Source of the DNA: Candidatus Halomonas stercoripullorum
GTDB lineage: Bacteria > Pseudomonadota > Gammaproteobacteria > Pseudomonadales > Halomonadaceae
Assembly (NCBI GenBank): GCA_019114645.1
Contig: DXFC01000072.1
Location: forward strand, 1-21,768
Reading direction: 5' to 3'
DNA length: 21,768 nt
Positions 7,754-16,512 of this stretch are shown in pieces (position 1 is the stretch's first letter; the number at the start of each line of letters is the position of its first letter). A model generated the notes under the pieces. That model made no database searches. It was not told where the DNA came from and saw nothing but the letters and a program-made list of their open reading frames with translations. A program made the translations under genes and the position numbers.

Positions 7754-7987
7754 TTAACGTTCCTTGATCTCGCGCACGTTATCCTGCTGGATCTGGTTGT
7801 CGCGACCGCTGTGGTCCTCATATTCGAGCATGCCGGTCTCTTCATCGAGTTCCGGTTTGTCGCTTGCTTCAATGCTCTGCCCATCAGTGGTGTGAATCAG
7901 ATGGTCATTGGAGCAACCGGCCAGAGCCAACATGCCGGTGAGACAAAATACGGCGATTAACCAGTTCTTCACGTCCCAGTTTTTCAT
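7754..7987 (-). CDS. YgdI/YgdR-family (DUF903) lipoprotein
   Basis: 77-aa predicted lipoprotein. A hydrophobic segment (9-23) ends in the lipobox LAGC with C25 as the lipidated residue. The mature part carries the family pattern I-H-T-T-D-G-Q near its start, then KPELDEETGMLEYED and a final Q-x-D-V-R-E-I. This is a small Sm-like beta-barrel domain also present in E. coli YgdI and YgdR; the function is not established. Residue S26 after the lipid cysteine predicts sorting to the outer membrane under the E. coli rule. AAGGA lies about 8 bp before the ATG. It directly precedes the alcohol dehydrogenase gene. Confidence 0.9.
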   Translation of the reverse strand: MKNWDVKNWLIAVFCLTGMLALAGCSNDHLIHTTDGQSIEASDKPELDEETGMLEYEDHSGRDNQIQQDNVREIKER

Positions 7988-8066
7988 GTCTAAATCCTTT
8001 TAGGTGTCATTAACAGGGTAAGCACAAAAAGTGTGACAAGGGTTTTGAAGCTCGGGTTCCATTTGT

Positions 8067-9395
8067 TCAAAAAGATGGGGTTAGATTCTGATGCTTATCA
8101 GCGGTTACGAGTACGTTATCCTCTACGCGTATGCCGCCGCAAACCGATAGCTGATCCACCAACGTCCAGTTGATGGGTAGCGGCTGGGTGCGTAACGGGT
8201 CCAGCAGCATGGGGATGAAATAGCAGCCGGGTTCGACGGTGACCACCATGTGGGGGCGAAGGGTGCGGGTCAGGCGCAGGGCCGGGTGCAGGTCGGGAGC
8301 CGGTGAAGGAGAGCCGTCGGGCTGGCGCTTTCCCGCCACATCATGTACTTGCAGGCCCAGCGAGTGGCCCAGGCCATGTGGGCAGAAAGCACGCGTCACA
8401 CCGGCTGCAATGGCCTGTTCGGCCGAGCCATGAAAAAGATCGTGAGTGATCAATGCCTCGGCCAGGTGATGGTGCATCTGTTCATGTAACTCAAGAAAGC
8501 TGACTCCGGGTGCGATGGCGTCGATGATGCTGTCCTTGATCGCCGTGACAGCCTGGATGAGTTCGGCAAAGGGGGAGGGGGCGTCGGATCCTGCGTGGGT
8601 ACGGGTCAGGTCGGCGCAGTAACCACGATAGCGATGGCCGGCATCGACCAGCAGGCTATAGCGATGCCGAGGAGCGTCAATGTCATAATGTTGGTAGTGC
8701 AAGACTCCCGCGTGCTGATTCAACCCCACGATGTTCTGATAGGGCACCAGGGATTCACGCTGACGGCTGGCGGCCAGATAGGCCAGCTGAATATCCAGTT
8801 CACTGCTGGCACCTTGAAACGCTGTCAGCGCGGCTTGATGGCCGGCAATGGCGTAGCGGTTGGCTTCGCGCAGACAGGCGACTTCGTAGTCACTTTTATA
8901 CATGCGCAGTTCATCCAGAGCCCGCAGCAGGGCTTCCGGCTGGATAACGCCGACTAATGAGCCGGTGGCAGCCAGGGCGTCGACATCGCCAATGATGGCG
9001 GTGTGCTTGCACAGCGGTGGTGGGGTCGTTTCGCTGCATGGCCGCACATCAAATTCATCGATCCAGGCTTCTTCAGGCAACTGGGCAGGCAAGTGCCAGT
9101 AATCCTCGGGTGCATAGAGGAATAGCACAGGTCGGGCGCCTTTGCGGATGAGTAGCCAGCTATGTTGAACCTCGGGCAGAGGTGCCCAGTGCAGGAAGTG
9201 CGCATAGGTTTGAAATGCGGGAGTTTGATCGTCGCCGAAGTAGGGCATGGCATGGCCGCTGTAGATAGCGATTGCCTCGACTGAAAAAACCGTCATGACC
9301 TCTTCGTAGGCTTTCTGCAGATCGTGTATGTGTCGGCGCTGGAGTTCGGCAAGTGATGTGCCGGAAAGGCTTGGCATGGAAAACGTGGGAGACAT
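8067..9395 (-). CDS. pepQ: Xaa-Pro dipeptidase (prolidase) of the PepQ / OPAA type
   Basis: 442-aa M24-family metallopeptidase that hydrolyses X-Pro dipeptides in the cytoplasm. The five dinuclear-metal ligands are visible: D251 and D262 (DAGHRYRGYCADLTRT), H344 (HGLGHSLGLQVHD), E388 (VTVEPG) and E425 (GGIRVEDN). Their spacing is nearly that of E. coli PepQ and Alteromonas organophosphorus acid anhydrolase. The N-terminal domain (SGHAMPYFGDDQ, PEDYWHLP) also fits that subgroup. Two ATGs are possible at 9401 and 9395. The second is preferred because AGAGG, overlapping the lysR stop, lies six bases before it. It is the last gene of the transporter operon, which suggests that imported proline dipeptides are split here. 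Activity on phosphotriesters is possible from the family but cannot be inferred. Confidence 0.93.
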   Translation of the reverse strand: MSPTFSMPSLSGTSLAELQRRHIHDLQKAYEEVMTVFSVEAIAIYSGHAMPYFGDDQTPAFQTYAHFLHWAPLPEVQHSWLLIRKGARPVLFLYAPEDYWHLPAQLPEEAWIDEFDVRPCSETTPPPLCKHTAIIGDVDALAATGSLVGVIQPEALLRALDELRMYKSDYEVACLREANRYAIAGHQAALTAFQGASSELDIQLAYLAASRQRESLVPYQNIVGLNQHAGVLHYQHYDIDAPRHRYSLLVDAGHRYRGYCADLTRTHAGSDAPSPFAELIQAVTAIKDSIIDAIAPGVSFLELHEQMHHHLAEALITHDLFHGSAEQAIAAGVTRAFCPHGLGHSLGLQVHDVAGKRQPDGSPSPAPDLHPALRLTRTLRPHMVVTVEPGCYFIPMLLDPLRTQPLPINWTLVDQLSVCGGIRVEDNVLVTADKHQNLTPSF

Positions 9396-9404
9396 GATCA
9401 TCCT

Positions 9405-10328
9405 CTAGGGAGACTTGCGATAATAGTGAGTGGCGAGAGCACTCCAGAGCTCATCCAGCTCAATGTGGTGCTGCCGCTTGTGGCGGAACAGGCGTATTTC
9501 CAGGGGTATGTCCCAACGTGTATCGCCTGCACGTACCAGGGTGCCTTGTTCAAGTTCTGACATGACACTGCGTTCGGGTAGCCAGCTCATGCCATAGCCA
9601 AGCTGGATCAGTTCCTTGAGGCTGACAGCATGCAGGGTTTCACTCTGGACGGTCAGATGGGGAGTCTCTTTCATGCGCGCCAGATGCGCTTTCAAGGCGG
9701 CGCCGAACAGGCTGCGTTTGGGGTAGGCGAGCCATGCAGCGGGGTGCTGGCGACTGCCCGGCAAGGCAGTGTCCGGTTGTCCATCCAGGCCGGGAATCGT
9801 CACCGGAATCAAACGCTCCTGGCCAATGACGCGGTAATGACAGGCACTCGTATCGATATCCAGGTCGCAGCGCTCAACCGGCCAGTAGCACAGCGCCAGG
9901 TCACACTCTCCACGGTGCAGCGCCTGGAAATAGTCATTCGCCACCCAGCCTGTGGCGCGTATATAAGGCTGGAGACGCTCGTGCCAGCCGACCTGCTCAA
10001 CCCAGCCAGGAAAAAAGTGGGTCAAGAGACTTTGGGGAACCGCCACCATGACCCGCCGTATCTGACCGGCATGAATATCGCGCAGGCGCTCATGGGTCAG
10101 CCGCACGCGCTCGGTGACCTGCTCGCACAGCGTCAAAAACTCCTCGCCGGCGGGAGTCAACGACAGGGGCAGCGTTTGTCGGTTGATCAGCGTGACTCCC
10201 ATCTCTTCTTCCAGCAACTTGATGCGGCGAGAAAAGGTGGGCTGTGTCACATGTTGCTCTTCCGCCGCACGTGAAAAGTGCCGGGTTCTGGCCAGGGCGA
10301 TAAAGTCTTCCAGCCAGCGGAGTTCCAT
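9405..10328 (-). CDS. LysR-family regulator (HypT/YjiE-like)
   Basis: 307-aa LysR-type regulator. The winged helix-turn-helix is at residues 3-60, with the recognition region FSRAAEEQHVTQPTFSRRIK at 18-37. An effector-binding domain follows from about 90 to 300. The MELRWLEDF start, RRIKLLEEEMGVTLINRQ and the late LIQLGYGMSWLPE block resemble E. coli HypT (YjiE) and similar regulators. That resemblance is moderate, so the effector is left open. The gene is 32 bp after the second ATPase gene. Its stop lies 9 bp before the pepQ start and overlaps the pepQ ribosome site, so it is inside the operon and probably controls it, perhaps in response to a peptide or proline. Confidence 0.9.
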   Translation of the reverse strand: MELRWLEDFIALARTRHFSRAAEEQHVTQPTFSRRIKLLEEEMGVTLINRQTLPLSLTPAGEEFLTLCEQVTERVRLTHERLRDIHAGQIRRVMVAVPQSLLTHFFPGWVEQVGWHERLQPYIRATGWVANDYFQALHRGECDLALCYWPVERCDLDIDTSACHYRVIGQERLIPVTIPGLDGQPDTALPGSRQHPAAWLAYPKRSLFGAALKAHLARMKETPHLTVQSETLHAVSLKELIQLGYGMSWLPERSVMSELEQGTLVRAGDTRWDIPLEIRLFRHKRQHHIELDELWSALATHYYRKSP

Positions 10329-10360
10329 GCCTTACCTCGTCATAATGTCAAGTGCCGCGT

Positions 10361-11431
10361 TCATAAACGGCCTTCTTCAACAGCGTGGCACGCGACCTGT
10401 GTACCATCACCCTGGGCTTGCAGCACGGGAATTTCCTGCTTGCAGCGCTCGTTGGCATACGGGCAACGGCCATGGAAAACACAGCCGCTGGGCAGGTCGA
10501 CGGGCGTAGGCACTTCACCAGAGAGACGAATATGTTGGGGACGATCATCGTCAAGGCGCGGAATCGATGAGAGCAGCGCCTGAGTATAGGGATGACGGGG
10601 TTGGGCGAACAGTGTCGCGGTCGTGGCGATTTCGCATACGGTACCGAGATACATGACGGCCACCCGGGTGCCGAAATGTTCGACTACCGCGAGATCGTGA
10701 GTAATGAACAAGTAGGTCAGGTGCCGTTGTTGCTGGGCTTCCATCAACAGGTTGAGGACTTGGGCCTGGATCGAGACATCCAGTGCGGAGATGGGTTCAT
10801 CGGCGACAATAAATTCGGGATCAACGGCGAGTGCGCGGGCGATGGCGATACGCTGGCGCTGGCCACCCGAAAACTCATGTCCAAAGCGTTTGCCCCAGTC
10901 GGGATTGATGCCGACGGAGTGCATCACCTCTTTCACTTTGTCGGTAACCTGCTGGCGGTTCCAGCCGGGGTGGTGCAGGCGCAAGGGCTCTTCCAGAGTT
11001 TGCTGAATCGTCATGCGAGGGTTCAGTGAGGCATAGGGATTCTGGAAAATCATCTGCATGCGCTTGCGGTAGGGCAGCAGCTGGCGTGAATTCAGCTGGT
11101 CGATGCGCGCTCCATCGTAATGGATCTCACCTGATGAAGGAGCGATCAGCCCCATTACCGTACGTGCAACGGTCGACTTGCCACAGCCGGATTCTCCCAC
11201 CACGCAGAGCGCCTCGCCACGCTGGATGTCCAGGCTGACCCCGTTTATGGCATGTACGTACTCTTGATGGCGTACCAGCTTGCCACCCTTGAAGCGCAAC
11301 TGGTCAAGAAAATCTCCTGACAGGGAGAAGCGCTTTCTCAAGTTTCGAATCTGGAGCAGTGGCTGGGCAGAGGCCTCGCTGTCCTGAACAGCCGTAGTGG
11401 GGGCTGCATGGGTATTTGCCTGCGCACTCAT
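10361..11431 (-). CDS. Di/oligopeptide ABC transporter ATPase, DppF/OppF type
   Basis: 356-aa ATPase subunit of a family-5 peptide importer at the inner face of the cytoplasmic membrane. Walker A GESGCGKST is at 79-87, the Q-loop near Q130, signature FSGGQ at 187-191, Walker B FIVADE at 207-212, and the switch histidine H245 in FITHD. The C-terminal oligopeptide domain has the cysteine pattern SGCVFHGRCPYANERC. An unusually long Ala/Thr-rich N-terminal stretch of about 22 residues precedes the domain. The start ATG overlaps the stop of the upstream ATPase gene as ATGA, implying coupled translation and supporting this start. The substrate follows from the operon (dipeptides likely, but other family-5 substrates cannot be excluded). 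Confidence 0.95.
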   Translation of the reverse strand: MSAQANTHAAPTTAVQDSEASAQPLLQIRNLRKRFSLSGDFLDQLRFKGGKLVRHQEYVHAINGVSLDIQRGEALCVVGESGCGKSTVARTVMGLIAPSSGEIHYDGARIDQLNSRQLLPYRKRMQMIFQNPYASLNPRMTIQQTLEEPLRLHHPGWNRQQVTDKVKEVMHSVGINPDWGKRFGHEFSGGQRQRIAIARALAVDPEFIVADEPISALDVSIQAQVLNLLMEAQQQRHLTYLFITHDLAVVEHFGTRVAVMYLGTVCEIATTATLFAQPRHPYTQALLSSIPRLDDDRPQHIRLSGEVPTPVDLPSGCVFHGRCPYANERCKQEIPVLQAQGDGTQVACHAVEEGRL

Positions 11432-12444
11432 GGGGTTTCCTCTTTCAAGCGGCGTTCCTCCAGCATTTCAGCGACCATGTGGCAGGCGACACGGCAATGA
11501 CCGGAAGTCACGAACCCGGGGACCTGCTTGATGCAAGCGGATCGCGGCGCTCCATCAGCGCGGTTAATGAAGTCGCAACGTGGATGAAAGGCACAGCCGC
11601 TGGGAAGGTGGGTCAAGGACGGCATGCTGCCACGAATCTGGTTGAGTTTTTCGCCGGGTGTGGCCATTTGGGGCAGGGCGTTGAGCAATCCCTGGGTGTA
11701 GGGATGCTGGGGGTCATTGATGATCTCCCGCGTAGGCCCTTGCTCGATGACGCGTCCGGCGTACATGACCAGCATACGTTGCGTTACCTGGCTGACCACA
11801 CCCAGGTCATGGGTGATGAGAATCAGGGCGACATCGTGGCTTTCACACAGCGCCAGTAACAGCGCCATGATTTCCGCCTGAATGGTGACATCGAGTGCGG
11901 TGGTGGGCTCATCGGCGATGATGATGTCGGGATCCAGCAGCAGGGCAATAGCGATGATGATCCGCTGCCGCATACCACCCGAGAGTTCATGCGGGTATTG
12001 ATCAAGACGCTTTTCCGGGGATGGAATCTGCACCTGACGCAGGCGGTCAAGGGCGATGGCCCGCGCTTCGCGGGTCGAGATGCGCCGATGCGCTTTCAGA
12101 CACTCGACCATTTGATCACCGATCGACAACACGGGATTCAAGGTCATCATCGGATCCTGAAAGATCATCGAGATGCGGTTGCCACGTATCTTGCGTAGCT
12201 CGCGTTCGGTCATTTGGGTCAGGGGCTGACCATCGAAGATGATATCGCCGCCGGCGATGAAGCCCGGCTTGGAAATCAGGTTCAGCAGCGAGAATGCCGC
12301 GACGGACTTGCCCGCCCCGGACTCGCCCACGATGCCCAGACGCTCACCCCGTTCCAGGCTGAAGGTAACATCGCGCAGGGCGCGGACTTCGCCTTGGCGT
12401 AGCGCAAAGCGGACGTCCAGTTGGTTGACTTCAAGTAGTGCCAT
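11428..12444 (-). CDS. Di/oligopeptide ABC transporter ATPase, DppD/OppD type
   Basis: 338-aa ATPase that pairs with the adjacent DppF-type subunit. Walker A GESGAGKS is at 40-47, followed by the Q-loop MIFQDPMMTLNP, signature LSGGMRQR, Walker B IIIADEPTTALD and the H-loop ITHDLGVV. The C-terminal peptide-transporter domain holds the SGCAFHPRC cysteine cluster; in some DppD proteins such cysteines bind an iron-sulfur cluster, but whether they do here is unknown. The start is 7 bp after the permease stop, and its end overlaps the next ATPase start by four bases. Length and motif order are typical. Confidence 0.95.
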   Translation of the reverse strand: MALLEVNQLDVRFALRQGEVRALRDVTFSLERGERLGIVGESGAGKSVAAFSLLNLISKPGFIAGGDIIFDGQPLTQMTERELRKIRGNRISMIFQDPMMTLNPVLSIGDQMVECLKAHRRISTREARAIALDRLRQVQIPSPEKRLDQYPHELSGGMRQRIIIAIALLLDPDIIIADEPTTALDVTIQAEIMALLLALCESHDVALILITHDLGVVSQVTQRMLVMYAGRVIEQGPTREIINDPQHPYTQGLLNALPQMATPGEKLNQIRGSMPSLTHLPSGCAFHPRCDFINRADGAPRSACIKQVPGFVTSGHCRVACHMVAEMLEERRLKEETP

Positions 12445-12451
12445 GGTCGCC

Positions 12452-13393
12452 TCAGCCCTTGTACAGTCGTGGGTTCATCACATCACGCAGCCAATCGCCC
12501 AGCAGGTTGATCGACAGCACCAGAACCACCAGCACCGCGCCGGGAATTAGCGTGATCCACCAGGAGCCGGATTGGATATAGTCGAAGCCTGCCTTGATCA
12601 GCGAACCGAGTGAAGGGTGCGTCTCGGGCATTCCCAGGCCGAGAAAGGAGAGCGCCGCTTCCGAGATGATGGCGTTGGCGATCTGTACCGTGGAGATGAC
12701 GAAAATGGGCGATAGCGTATTGGGCAGCACATGGCGGAACATGATGCGTCTGCTGCGCAAGCCCATGACGCGGGCGGCATCGACATACTCCTTGTTCTTT
12801 TCAGCCAGTACTGAAGCACGAACGGTGCGCGCATACTGTGGCCATTCGGCCAGGCCGATGATCAATACCAGCATCAGCACTGCATATTGACTATAAAAGC
12901 TGCTGCCGAGAGTGGCCTTGACAACGGCACCGACCACGATGGCCACCATCAGGGTGGAGAACGAGAGCTGGATATCCGCCAGGCGCATCAGAAAGGCGTC
13001 GACACGTCCGCCGAGATACCCTGCCATCAAGCCGAATGTGACACCCAGCAGCGCCTGAAGGATCACGGCGCCGAAGCCGATCAACAGCGATACGCGTGTG
13101 CCATAGAGAATGATTGACCAGAGGTCGCGGCCTTGTGCATCGGTGCCCAGGGTATACCGTTCGTCGGCGCCATCGATCCAGAAGGGCGGCAGCTCAGAAT
13201 CAAGAATATCGATCTGGCGCAGGTCATAGGGATCGGTAGGTGCGAGTAACGGAGCGCAGAAGGCAGCGACAACCAGGCACAGGAATACCGCCAGACACAG
13301 CTGGGCTGTACGGTCACGCTTGAAACTGTACCAGACATAGGAGTCGCGGAAACGTTCCCAGCGGGTTGGCGTAGGCGTAGTAGACAGGCTCAT
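12452..13393 (-). CDS. Di/oligopeptide ABC transporter permease, DppC type
   Basis: 313-aa inner-membrane permease. The first transmembrane helix (about 32-51) follows a cytoplasmic arm. A periplasmic segment containing LGTDAQGRDLWS (82-93) is the hallmark of DppC/OppC proteins. Further helices lie at about 98-125, 145-183 and in the C-terminal third. The EAA coupling loop, which contacts the ATPases, is at 202-225 (EYVDAARVMGLRSRR, then HVLPN). The C-terminus INLLGDWLRDVMNPRLYKG is characteristic. Its start codon overlaps the stop of the other permease as ATGA, so the two are translationally coupled. Confidence 0.95.
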   Translation of the reverse strand: MSLSTTPTPTRWERFRDSYVWYSFKRDRTAQLCLAVFLCLVVAAFCAPLLAPTDPYDLRQIDILDSELPPFWIDGADERYTLGTDAQGRDLWSIILYGTRVSLLIGFGAVILQALLGVTFGLMAGYLGGRVDAFLMRLADIQLSFSTLMVAIVVGAVVKATLGSSFYSQYAVLMLVLIIGLAEWPQYARTVRASVLAEKNKEYVDAARVMGLRSRRIMFRHVLPNTLSPIFVISTVQIANAIISEAALSFLGLGMPETHPSLGSLIKAGFDYIQSGSWWITLIPGAVLVVLVLSINLLGDWLRDVMNPRLYKG

Positions 13394-14439
13394 GCGGGCT
13401 TACCGGTCAGTTTAACAGTGGGGTTCACCAGGCCGTAGATCAGATCCACAATCGTATTGGTCACCACGAAAATAATGCCGACCACCATCAGGTAGGTCAC
13501 GATCAGCGGGATATCGGCCCGGTTGATGGCATCCAGGAACATAAGGCCCATGCCCGGCCACTGGAAAACGGTTTCGGTCAGGATGGTATAGGCCACCATG
13601 GTTCCGATTTGTACGCCACCGACAGTGATGACGGGCAGCATGGTGTTCTTGAGCGCATGCACGAAGTAGACCCGACGCATGGAGATGCCCTTGGCCCGAG
13701 CGTATTTCACGTATTCGGATTGCAGGACTTCCATCATTTCCGCCCGAATCAGCCGAATAAACAGAGGCAGCATGATAGAGGCCAATGAGATCGCGGGCAG
13801 TACGAGGTGGCGTATCCCGTCCCAGCTTGCCAAATTGGTGTCCCAGTGACCGGCGACATGTACGAGATCATAGCCGCGCCCAAATGAGGGCATATTGCCC
13901 TGAGTGGAAAGGGCGCTGTTTAGCCATGCCCCCCAGGCGGTATTGTCGGGAAAAAGCGTTACCGTCACACCGATGGCAAATATCTGAATCAGGACGATAG
14001 CGGTAAGAAATACGGGGATGGAAATCCCTATGATGGAAGCGCCCATGAAGAATCGCGAGATAGGGGAGCGCGGCTTGATGGCACTATAAACCCCGACGGG
14101 TACCGAAAAAACTACGATGAGCAGGGTAGCTGCAAAGACGAGTTCAAGCGTGGCCGGCAGATGGCGCGCAATAACTTCCAGTGCCGGCTCACGGTAAAAG
14201 TAGGAGTAGCCGAAATCACCCTGCAGGGCGTTCTTGGCGAAGCGCCCATATTGGACGAGGAAGGGATCATTAAGACCGAGCCGCTCACGCAGTGCTTCGC
14301 GCTCACTCTCTGGAACCGATTGGCCGACCATTTGCTGGACAGGGTCGCCCAGATTGTCCTGTATGGCGAAAGCCAGCACGCTGATGACAAACATCACGAC
14401 TATTGCATGCATCAGCCGCTTGATTAAAAAAGCAATCAT
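13390..14439 (-). CDS. Di/oligopeptide ABC transporter permease, DppB type
   Basis: 349-aa inner-membrane permease starting MIAFLIKRLMHAI, the usual DppB N-terminus. The ATG at 14439 has AGGTGG eight bases upstream; a GTG at 14451 is possible but overlaps that ribosome site. The first helix is 9-27, others lie at about 97-120, 132-160, 210-232, 268-290 and 312-335. The EAA loop is at 242-265 (EYVKYARAKGISMRRVYF, then ALKN). A long periplasmic loop (about 160-208) makes it slightly longer than E. coli DppB. It follows the binding-protein gene after a 146-bp gap that contains a hairpin. Confidence 0.94.
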   Translation of the reverse strand: MIAFLIKRLMHAIVVMFVISVLAFAIQDNLGDPVQQMVGQSVPESEREALRERLGLNDPFLVQYGRFAKNALQGDFGYSYFYREPALEVIARHLPATLELVFAATLLIVVFSVPVGVYSAIKPRSPISRFFMGASIIGISIPVFLTAIVLIQIFAIGVTVTLFPDNTAWGAWLNSALSTQGNMPSFGRGYDLVHVAGHWDTNLASWDGIRHLVLPAISLASIMLPLFIRLIRAEMMEVLQSEYVKYARAKGISMRRVYFVHALKNTMLPVITVGGVQIGTMVAYTILTETVFQWPGMGLMFLDAINRADIPLIVTYLMVVGIIFVVTNTIVDLIYGLVNPTVKLTGKPA

Positions 14440-14505
14440 GGCGTACGCCACCTTATCGTTACATGAAGTGGGATATCACTACTTGATGCGTCTGATTTCG
14501 CGACA

Positions 14506-14542
14506 AGAAAAGCTTCGCTCCCCACGGCACGGGAGAGCGAAG
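14506..14542 (-). terminator. Intra-operon hairpin / attenuating terminator after the binding-protein gene
   Basis: In the transcribed (minus) direction, CTTCGCTC at 14542-14535 pairs with GAGCGAAG at 14520-14513. Three more C-G pairs continue past a one-base bulge around a 7-base loop. The stem is followed by CTTTTCT. It sits 55 bp after the binding-protein stop and about 65 bp before the permease start. This placement is common in peptide-uptake operons, where it gives more binding protein than membrane components. Partial read-through is inferred. Confidence 0.65.
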
Positions 14543-14597
14543 TATCCTTGCTAAACAGTGAACGTTTATGCAATCACTGGCGAAGTGCTGAACTTGA

Positions 14598-16169
14598 TCA
14601 GCGCTCGATAACGAGGTCGCCCAGGTAGGGGAAGTCAATGGCGTTGACGACTGGGTCGATATTGACATTTTCCCTTGCTGCGTAGCCCAGGTTTTGCCAG
14701 TGCAGCGTAATGAAGCCGACATCTTCATACAGCATGGCCTCGGCTTCGCGCAGCATCTCGCCACGTTTTTCGAGATCGGTTTCGCTATCAGCTGCGGTCA
14801 CCAGTGCATCGATTTCTTCGTTGCAGTAGTCGCCGTAGTTGTATTGGCCGACACCGCTCTCTTCATCGATACAGAAGCTCAGGTACTGGAAGAAGTTGGC
14901 GGTATCTTCGGTATCGGAGTGCCAGCCCAGCATGGCGATATCCGATTGGCGAGTGTCATATTCCGGCCAGTACTGGGCCAGCGGCATGGTGCGCAGATTG
15001 ACGTCGATATTGATGCGCGACAGCATGTTGGCAACAGCTTGGGCAATCTGGGCGTCATTCACGTAGCGGTTGTTGGGCGCGATCATGTCAACGCTGAATC
15101 CGTCTTCATAACCTGCTTCGGCCATCAGTTCCTGGGCGCGCTCGAGATCATAGCGTGGTACCAGGTCCGGGTTGTGACCGGAATAACCCGCCGGTGAGAA
15201 CTGGCCGGCCGGTGTGGCGAAGCCTCGCATCAAGCGGTCGACAATCCCTTCCTGGTTAATGGCAAGATCCACTGCCTGGCGTACACGCGGATCCTGGAAG
15301 GCTTCTACGCGCGCTTCATTGAGCTGGAAGCCAATGATACGAGTACCGGCAATTTCGATGAGGTCGACGCCATCGGCTTCACGTATACGGTCCAGGTCAT
15401 TAGGGGGTACGGCATCGATGAAATCGACTCCGCCCGATAGCAGGGCGGCTACCCGTGAGGCATTTTCCGCGATAGGTGTCAGGATAATGCGTGAAACGTT
15501 GCCGGGGCTTTCCGTATCCCAATAATCCTCGAAGCGCTCGAAATCAACGCGAACCCCCTGGCGGCGGTCGGTCACGATGAACGGGCCGGTACCGGAAACA
15601 TTACGTGAGGCAAAAGAGTTCCCTGCCTTGACGATCTCGGCTTTGTCGCCGCCGTTCTCGGTTTCGCCGGTATAGAACTCGCTATCCATGGGGAAGACGT
15701 AGGTCGCCAGGTTGAGTAGCAGGGGATAGGGTTCGGTCGTGGTGATTTCAACGGTGTAATCGTCGATGGCTTCGACACTTTCGATGGGTTCGAAAATGGC
15801 CCGATAATCGGGGCTCTCTTTCAAACGCTCAAGCGTCCAGACCACATCCTTGGCCGTGAATTCATTCCCCGAGTGGAACGTCACACCTTCACGCAGCGTC
15901 AGACGCATGTGCGTATCGTCGACCTGTTCCCATGCCGTCGCCAGGCGTGGTTCGAACTGGAAATCTTTGGTCCAGCGCACCAGTGGGTCGAAAGACATGT
16001 GGGAGAAACGCAATACGCCACCGGACAGTTGCTCATGCACGTCCAGTGTTTCGACATCGGCCGCATAGCCGACTCTCAAGGTTTCAGCGCTGGCGGCAAG
16101 GGGAGCCAGGGCAACGCCCGCCATGGCGGTACCAATAATGGAAGCCAGTAGTTTTTTCTTGAAATTCAT
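14598..16169 (-). CDS. Periplasmic substrate-binding protein of a family-5 peptide ABC transporter (DppA-like)
   Basis: 523-aa binding protein with a Sec signal peptide. It has a KKK n-region, a hydrophobic core, and cleavage after ASA (residues 26-28), leaving a mature N-terminus ETLRVGYAADVETLD. No lipobox is present, so it is soluble in the periplasm. The SBP_bac_5 fold shows as LREGVTFHSGNEFTAKDVVWT, VSGTGPF and DLAINQEGIVDRLMRG. The mature protein is rich in Asp and Glu, as in salt-adapted bacteria. The ATG at 16169 has AGGGA upstream; an earlier in-frame ATG at 16187 would extend the signal peptide without need. It heads the transporter-lysR-pepQ operon. Its ligand is probably a dipeptide, with X-Pro suggested by pepQ, but related proteins bind glutathione, nickel or opines. 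Confidence 0.94.
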   Translation of the reverse strand: MNFKKKLLASIIGTAMAGVALAPLAASAETLRVGYAADVETLDVHEQLSGGVLRFSHMSFDPLVRWTKDFQFEPRLATAWEQVDDTHMRLTLREGVTFHSGNEFTAKDVVWTLERLKESPDYRAIFEPIESVEAIDDYTVEITTTEPYPLLLNLATYVFPMDSEFYTGETENGGDKAEIVKAGNSFASRNVSGTGPFIVTDRRQGVRVDFERFEDYWDTESPGNVSRIILTPIAENASRVAALLSGGVDFIDAVPPNDLDRIREADGVDLIEIAGTRIIGFQLNEARVEAFQDPRVRQAVDLAINQEGIVDRLMRGFATPAGQFSPAGYSGHNPDLVPRYDLERAQELMAEAGYEDGFSVDMIAPNNRYVNDAQIAQAVANMLSRINIDVNLRTMPLAQYWPEYDTRQSDIAMLGWHSDTEDTANFFQYLSFCIDEESGVGQYNYGDYCNEEIDALVTAADSETDLEKRGEMLREAEAMLYEDVGFITLHWQNLGYAARENVNIDPVVNAIDFPYLGDLVIER

Positions 16170-16512
16170 GATGGGTTCCCTGTCCACTGTGGTTGTGGGA
16201 TTACGTGTGATAGGGCCATGCCGAGTTTACCGGTACGGCTCAGTACACCAACACGATCAACGCAGATAACGTAACGCGCATTCTACAGTAGTGAGATTCT
16301 GTTGCGTCACACAATCGAAATAATGACAGGCTCTATTCGTAAGCTGAATGGACAGGCTGGCTTGCGGAGAAAGTCGAGGGTGCGCTCTTGGAGCCTGACG
16401 ACTTGCCTGTTCGGGATGACGCAGGTGCGGATGATCTCCTACATTAAAGGTAGCAGTGCGTATCGGCACCTATGAACAGTATTGATCGGTTGGTTTGTTT
16501 CAAGGAGGAATC
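16170..16512. other. Intergenic region with divergent promoters expected
   Basis: This 343-bp stretch separates the binding-protein gene (minus) from the 86-aa gene (plus). It must hold the operon promoter and probably the LysR site. No -35/-10 pair of good quality was found in either direction; TAGAAT on the minus strand (16285-16280) is a possible -10 but lacks a fitting -35. An open frame on the minus strand here (16257-16469) has no ribosome site or recognisable features and is not called. Confidence 0.6.

Noticed and set aside
9396..9401. Upstream ATG of pepQ
   Set aside because: It directly follows the AGAGG ribosome site with almost no spacing; the ATG six bases on has normal spacing.
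16257..16469. 70-codon minus-strand open frame upstream of the binding-protein gene
   Set aside because: No ribosome site, His/Arg/Pro-rich with no recognisable domain, and located where promoters are expected.
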